Shown in pieces: positions 58,740-64,000 of a DNA stretch of 64,000 bases. Where the stretch lies: the NCBI GenBank assembly GCA_036172665.1, contig CM069880.1:5272501-5336500 (forward strand), in the 5' to 3' direction. The stretch is from Prosopocoilus inquinatus (taxonomy: Eukaryota; Arthropoda; Insecta; Coleoptera; Lucanidae). The position numbers were made by a program, and so were the translations under genes. A model generated the notes under the pieces. The model saw only the letters and a program-made list of their open reading frames with translations. It was not told the DNA's origin and did not search any database. Numbering within the stretch: position 1 is the stretch's first letter; each line of letters starts with the position of its first letter.

Positions 58740-60400
58740 GATAAAATTATAAAAATGTATAATACGTATCTAGGGATATAAAATTAATAGGGGCGGAGAT
58801 TAATTTTCAATCATTTCTTAAACCACAGTCTCCTTTACTATTTTAGTATATTATGACTTTCATAAAATGGAGTTATACGTGCCCTTTTGTTAATGTTACC
58901 CTACAAAGCGCATGCAAGAATTTTGAAGTTTTTGTATGCTAAGTGTTTTGGGCTGACAAGCAAGGACCGGAGACTACGTCACAGTAATTTAAGTGAAGAT
59001 AAAATTAATCTACGAGCAGCAATTTTATTCTAAAAGGAAAAATGTGTTTATATCTATGAATAGATCGAAGTTTGCCGTATGCGTTTTGAACAAGCTTGCT
59101 GAAATCGTCCATAGTAGTAGCTTTGATACTATTTTTGCAACCATTATTCAACGAGGCACGAGGGTGACACGGTAATATCTCTTGTACAAATTTGCGAAAA
59201 ACTAACAGAGAAGTGTCAAATTAACCAATAATCATTATGATAACTTGTCTGTCATTTTGTAACAAATTTTTGCATTTTTTTTACAAAACTATCATCGTAT
59301 TATATGGCTCTTAATTAAAAATAAATAAAATAAGAATAATTTCTGCAAACGGCAAAATATTAAACATCTTCAGACTAGTTAGATTTGGACATATGTTAGG
59401 GTTTACAAAGATATGGAGAATTTTGTGGAAGGTCCAAATTTGACATGACATATGGGTGTCTCATTTGAAATAAAAAAAAAATGTATTCAACTCCAGTGTT
59501 TTGATTTATCCTGTACAGATGATGTTGCAGACTTCTAAAATTTAGAGTAAAAATAACTTGAAACTTTTATTGGGTCATCAATAGTAATCGACACGTTGTT
59601 CGAGAACACACTTGCAGAATAAAAAAATATTCTTCGTGCTTTTCTCGTCTTACATAAGAGTGTAAAAAGCTTTGCCATTCTCGCCCTCTCTTTCTTTTCT
59701 TAATTATTTATTGTGTTTTTTTCTTGTTTTATGATTGATTATTTTATAATTCCCGCCACCTTATCAGTCCTAAAAATCGCCCGTCTAAAACGAAATCCCC
59801 TTATCTATCAACATTGTTACTTATTGATTCACAAGCGTTTTTAATTATTTTTTTCCGCTTCATTAACATAATAAATTCCTATCGATTTTCCAAGGGCGCT
59901 TCCTCTAATAAATTCAAACAAGTACTCTAGCTTGAGCCATACTTCTCTTCAGACCTGAAATAAATTGTTACAAGAGCATCAAGTATGTAAGAATCCAGAT
60001 TATTATCATTATTTCTTTTTTGTGCAATTCAGTACATTTTATTTTTTTTCATGTCAAAGTATGATTCATTGGAAAATACAAAATTAAACATAGACATAAA
60101 CAGCTTGTATAACGAAAGTATTAGTCAGCCTGCAATATTGAGAATTTACATTACCGATGAGAGCGCCACCGCCGTTACCAATATGGTGGTTGTGTGCGGT
60201 ATAGTTAGTAATTGTCAATTGACAAGTGTAAAATGTCATATTGTCTCTGGTTACCATTGAATCTGAATACATGTTTAAAGATGTTTTTGCTATAATTCTT
60301 GATTAGTATGTATTATTATCTGTAAGTAGTATTATTATCTGTAAGAGATAAGAGCTCATTTGACGACGCAACGTCGTACCGATTACCGAAATCCCGATGA
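58740..60400. other. AT-rich spacer, no gene seen
   Basis: Only short open frames of 60-69 codons without recognisable domains occur. No repeat or structured RNA was recognised. Confidence 0.4.
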
Positions 60401-60528
60401 ATAAGAAACGCATTTGCAATAACATTGTTGCGTATATAGCATAGTCATTCCAAGGAAGGACGGGAACGGCACATAAGTTTTCACCAATTCCCCAAACCGA
60501 ATAGTATTTATGTTTTTACGACAATATA

Positions 60529-62005
60529 CACTGCTCCAATAAATTAACGCACCACGCTATTAAATAAGAAATTTTTGATTTTTTATCCAAAATTTATAGA
60601 AACTGGCATTTCTATGAAATAGCTAAGCATACTAGGTTCGTTTCCCAACATTTATTTACATTCGACTATCACTTAAGGGCGATTCCATAAAATTAAATCA
60701 CATTCAATTTTATTAACCATAAAATCAATTTCAGTTTTATTGTTTAAATTTAGGTTTTATTCTTTAAGTGACTTTATTGTTGTTTGTTTTTGTTTCATCG
60801 TCATTATACCATATGAATTTCGAAATTTGACCAAAGAAAAATGCACTCAAGCAGTGGTATTGTTAGAATAAGACGAAAGCTATTGTCGAGTAGGAGGAAG
60901 ATTCAGTGTGTCCCAAAACTCGGTGTGCCGAATGGTGTGAAGGTCTAGAGAGATTGGTAATTATTCTCGAATGCCTAGGAAAGGCAGACAAAGTATAACA
61001 ACCCCTGTTCAGACCATTTTTGGACATTTTTTGCTTTAGAATAGAGGTTCGTTACAAGCAAAAATTTCCAATTTGAATTAAGGGAACTGCATGGAGTTCC
61101 AATTAGCATCGAAACTGTTAACGTCTTGGGGAAGCTAATTTAACAAGACATATGTCTGTCCAAGAGCTAGCTTTATCTACAGAATATCGCACAGATCACT
61201 TGGAATTTGTTACGGGACGATTGGATTCGAGTTCTCTTTAGAGATGAATCTAGATTTTGTTTTTACAAGTGTGGTAGACGTATTCGTGTATATGAACGAC
61301 CAAATGAGCGGTATACTTACTGCAAAACTTAAATACCACATTATTTGGCGGAAGCTTTTTTATGGCGTGAGTAGGAATTTCTTTGACAGCGCGCACGGAC
61401 TTATTGGTGTATTGTAATGGGAATCTTAATGCCTTTCGGTACACAACGGACATCCTACAAGATCATGCCGTCTCATTTGTGCCCTACGTCGGACGTATTT
61501 TTTTATTAAAGCCAGATAATGTTCGACGCCAACGTGTTCGGAAAGTTCAAAGTTGCTTAGGGGAGATTGAAATCGATGCCATGGTTTATCCAGGAAGAAG
61601 TTAAGACCTCAGTCCCATTGAACATATTTGGGACACACTTGGTAGGCGTCTGAAAGCACTCAGAGATTATCCGAACCAAGTTAATAACTTGGAAGAGGTT
61701 GGCCGTTGGCTTTTGGAAATATGGAAGAAATTGGAACAAAATGGCATAACTTCGCTTATTTTAGATGTAGATCGTCGATAAAAATCTGTTATTCCAAATA
61801 GAGGTGAAAATACCCGACATTGGTGTCATTTATTCATTCATTATTAATTTTTGGTTTTTATTGTTTATTTTTTACTTATAATGATTTTATAACACATTAA
61901 ACAGTTGTTATTAAATTGTTTTAAATCAACGTCAACCCTTTCAAATTTTAAATAAAGAAAACGAAAAATCTTGTTTTACTGAGTGGTGCTTTTCTTGGAG
62001 CAGTG
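60529..62005 (+). mobile_element. Tc1/mariner-like element, 1.48 kb, TA duplication
   Basis: The termini are CACTGCTCCAATAAATTAAC (60,529 on) and the inverted CTTGGAGCAGTG (to 62,005), with the match resuming further in (GCACCAC and GTGGTGC). TA flanks both sides (60,527-60,528 and 62,006-62,007). It contains a decayed Tc1-type transposase. Confidence 0.88.
60828..61780 (+). pseudogene. Tc1-like transposase, degenerate
   Basis: An N-terminal helix-turn-helix remnant reads GGRFSVSQNSVCRMV, REIGNYSRMPRKGRQSITTP. The catalytic part is scattered over frames: LFRDESRFCFYKCGRRIRV with the first Asp (about 61,237-61,280), RTDLLVYCNGNLNAFRYTTD and LKPDNVRRQRV with the second Asp (61,383-61,540), and, after a stop, DLSPIEHIWDTLGRRLKAL at 61,607 with the position of the third acidic residue. 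There are at least four stops or frameshifts. The order and spacing are those of Tc1 transposases. Confidence 0.85.
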
Positions 62006-62146
62006 TATTTGGCGCACAAAAAAATAGACAAAAGGAAGGTTTGGGAAATAAATCTTTTAATGGGCAAACTTTCATGCGTGTATGCTCATTGCACTTTAAA
62101 GAGGATGATTACATATTACCAGGTTTGTATAGTTGTTTATTAAGTT

Positions 62147-62668
62147 GGGCATTCAATTGACGCGAATCAACGTTGATTAATTGGGAAGATCTGTGCGTTG
62201 CATGAATGCAGCTGCCGATTCAAGTCAATTCTTCGAAAATCCAAGGACTCCTATGACATCCTAGAACTCATAAAAAACAGGACAAGAGAAGAAAGTTCAC
62301 GGCAGAGTTCCGAGAGTTCCAAGTATGAGTTAACCTATGTAACACGTGTCTTAAAAATTCAAAATTTATTTCATCATTAAATTTTCCCGAATATTGAAGA
62401 TTTTTCTTTCATACAGAAGAGGAGCCGGTTTCACTTTAAATTTAAAGTCGCTGTCAGATATTTAAACAAATTTGAAAACATTTATTTATAAGTTGAAATT
62501 AGACTTTAACTTTAAAGCCTTTATTTCGATTATGAAACTGACTCGAAAAGTTCCGAGTGTCAAATGAAACGAAAGATTTTTTTTCTTGAAGGAAAACCAA
62601 TTGTAATCAACAGTGAAGAAAAACGGATGAAATGTGAAATAAAATTATAAAATATGTTAAACGATTAA
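62147..62668 (+). repeat. Possible LTR upstream of a tRNA-Lys primer site
   Basis: The sequence directly before the primer-like motif at 62,669 ends TTAAACGATTAA. An LTR is inferred only from that motif; its left boundary is uncertain. The segment holds partly inverted TTTAAAGTCGCTG and GACTTTAACTTTAAAG stretches (62,430-62,520). No coding sequence is supported. Confidence 0.35.
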
Positions 62669-62685
62669 GGCGCCCAACGTGGGGC
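62669..62685 (+). other. Primer-binding-site-like sequence, tRNA-Lys type
   Basis: GGCGCCCAACGTGGGGC is 17 nt complementary to the 3' end of insect tRNA-Lys(CTT) (from memory). Only the first T of the canonical TGG is replaced by A. gypsy-type errantiviruses prime with tRNA-Lys. No gag follows, so it is a remnant. Confidence 0.65.
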
Positions 62686-62689
62686 TCAT

Positions 62690-63079
62690 AATTAACAAGT
62701 TCAGATAAAGCGACAAAGATTAAATAACGAAGAAAGATCTACACATAACTCAGTTTACAAAACTCAAAGAGCAAAATTAACGTGTGATATTAGAACAGAA
62801 GCGGAGTCGCATTTAATTAGAAATAAATAATACTTGCCTCGTTGTAAAACAAACATAATACCAATTGTAACCCAAAAAGGGTTTGAAAATTTAAAAATTA
62901 TTGGAAAATAAAAGGAAAAGATAAGAAATTTTTAAATGACATAACACAGGTCGCAGATTGCAATTGTAATTGTTTTCAGTTTTGTGTGGTTTTCCGAGTT
63001 AAAGAAGTTACCGAGGAGGAAAATTCGATATTGCCACCTGGAATTGCAACGCGTTATTTGTCCTAACAACAATGGCAGT
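62690..63079. other. Post-primer-site spacer, no gene seen
   Basis: AT-rich with no gag-like open frame. A 125-codon minus-strand open frame (62,932-63,309) crosses it and the short insertion at 63,080; I do not recognise it and do not call it. Confidence 0.4.
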
Positions 63080-63138
63080 GAACATATAAAATAGCGACAT
63101 CTTACTATCGCTTTTTGACCTGACATTTTTTTTCTAAA
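63080..63138. mobile_element. 59-bp insertion with 12-bp target duplication
   Basis: AACAATGGCAGT occurs at 63,068-63,079 and again at 63,139-63,150. The 59 bp between them start with the 49-bp repeat shared with 37,653-37,701 and end in TTTTTTTTCTAAA. A short insertion with a 12-bp duplication is the pattern of a strongly truncated retroelement copy. Confidence 0.8.
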
Positions 63139-63365
63139 AACAATGGCAGTATTGGGGAAATGGAGGCCAATCATCAGGCGGCTTTGACAATGTTTAAACG
63201 TCTGTGCCCCGTCAGGGCGCTTGTGGTAAGAGTTGTGGGAATCAGACGAAAAGGTCGTAACAAATGTGTCTGACGGGTCAGCTATGTACGTGACGCCGTC
63301 AATCAGCATAATATTGATGGCCAGGTACTGGTTTAGGAAATACTAAATTCTCACCTACAGAATAG

Positions 63366-63698
63366 TGTTACGAATTTTGGGGGTTCACAAATTATAGTCG
63401 TTAATTTCAGAACAATTTAATTGCACAATTAAAAACACAATAGTAATGAGCTGCAGCACTTGTCTATCAAATAACACTTCTACAGAATGTACTTTCTACT
63501 CTTCGAGGTATGAACCTTTCGCTTGCTAACTTCTAACTACTCCACTGGCGGACCGGTTAGGCTTTTACAGTAGATTCCTGTATTCTGGAAGTTAGTAGAG
63601 TCATTGTGAACTAAAGAAAAATTGCGATAACATTCTATGACGCAAGATGAGGTGACTCGTACTAAAAATAGATCTATTTGCGCGTCACTACTGTAACA
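63366..63698. repeat. LTR-like segment, TGTTAC...GTAACA
   Basis: About 333 bp beginning TGTTACGAATTTTGGGGG and ending CACTACTGTAACA. It has TG...CA ends and a 6-bp terminal inverted repeat, as in many insect LTRs. No matching target duplication (AATAG versus ATACT), primer site or second LTR was seen, so a solo or truncated LTR is inferred. Confidence 0.5.
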
Positions 63699-64000
63699 AT
63701 ACTGAAATTATAACGAAACATAGAACTACTTTTCAACCATACTAGCAACACTAAAAACACTGTTGTCAATACAACCTTCAATTAAATTTCTTAAAAACTT
63801 AATCTTCTTTAATTGTAAAATCAATTCGTAACTCATCATCATAACCATAGAATATGGAAGAGATTATAAAATTTAAGTAAGTTCTATTTATTAAAAAAAG
63901 AAATTCTTCGTACTTTAAACAATTTCAATTTACATAATACATCTTATCACAAATATACGAATATACCTTTCTCTTGACGACTTGTTTCTCTTGACAACTT
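63699..64000. other. Right edge, no gene seen
   Basis: AT-rich sequence. TTTCTCTTGACGACTTG and TTTCTCTTGACAACTT near the end form a short tandem repeat that runs off the window. Confidence 0.5.

Larger units (their letters stand above)
60440..62122 (+). pseudogene. THAP-domain exon interrupted by a Tc1-like element
   Basis: On the left of the Tc1 element the plus strand reads HISFHQFPKP (about 60,470-60,500). On its right it reads RKVWEI and, after a frameshift, GQTFMRVCSLHFKEDDYILP, ending at a splice-donor-like CAG/GTTTGT (62,122). The patterns FHxFPK, W, and CSxHFxxxDY are the signature of the THAP zinc-finger DNA-binding domain (C2CH). The first two cysteines are not recognisable. THAP domains occur in host genes and in P-element, Kolobok and ISL2EU transposons; which one this was cannot be told from this fragment. 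Confidence 0.65.

Noticed and set aside
62932..63309. 125-codon minus-strand open frame as a gene
   Set aside because: It runs across the 59-bp insertion and its duplication, so part of it is recent insert, and no domain is recognisable.

Overview
The window is non-coding or transposon-derived DNA from a eukaryote, most likely an insect or another arthropod. The evidence is a 29.5 kb satellite array, Ty3/gypsy, hAT, PIF/Harbinger and Tc1/mariner remnants with GT-AG introns, many short inverted-repeat elements, and no operons or intact host genes. I found no host gene, tRNA, rRNA or CRISPR array that I can support. The species cannot be named from the sequence alone.

Region 1 (1-29,494) is one uninterrupted tandem array of about 198 monomers of 149 bp, running off the left edge. 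It has several layers of higher-order repeat. In 1-6,960 blocks of 10, 13, 13 and 10 monomers each end in a 176-bp variant monomer. A 10-mer duplication lies at 13.2-15.8 kb, a 29-mer that becomes a 31-mer at 15.6-24.5 kb, and a 12-mer-spaced duplication at 25.4-28.0 kb. The array ends abruptly in an (AG)n tract. Region 2 (29.6-35.45 kb) is low-complexity and tandemly repeated DNA: a GC-rich island (30.1-31.25 kb), a GC-rich module in three copies, a duplicated 0.45 kb block, and an AT-rich minisatellite with a dimeric period of about 390 bp.

Region 3 (35.5-58.5 kb) is a nest of mobile elements. The host is a Ty3/gypsy retrotransposon on the minus strand (LTR, tRNA-Ser-like primer site, gag, protease, RT, RNase H, integrase), truncated at its 3' end. 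Its RNase H is split by a 4.4 kb element with CCCACTAAGCA inverted termini and a 2-bp target duplication. Its LTR is split by a 14.6 kb hAT element bounded by 12-bp inverted termini and a perfect 8-bp target duplication (CACACATG). The hAT contains its own broken transposase gene, a PIF/Harbinger gene pair (Myb/SANT-like protein and transposase, convergent), a YqaJ-type nuclease gene cut by a foldback element with a TA duplication, and several MITEs. The 4.4 kb element carries two hammerhead-ribozyme-like sequences on opposite strands; the first has all the invariant core bases and a well-paired three-stem fold, and is the most notable observation here.

Region 4 (58.5-64 kb) holds an inverted repeat with a degenerate hammerhead-like hairpin, a decayed Tc1-like element inserted in a THAP-domain exon, a tRNA-Lys-type primer site of a second LTR element, a 59-bp insertion with a 12-bp target duplication, and an LTR-like segment. 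None of the recognised coding sequences is intact. The nesting gives relative ages: gypsy first, then the 4.4 kb element and the hAT, then the elements inside the hAT. All coordinates and pairings were read by eye; no alignments or database searches were run.
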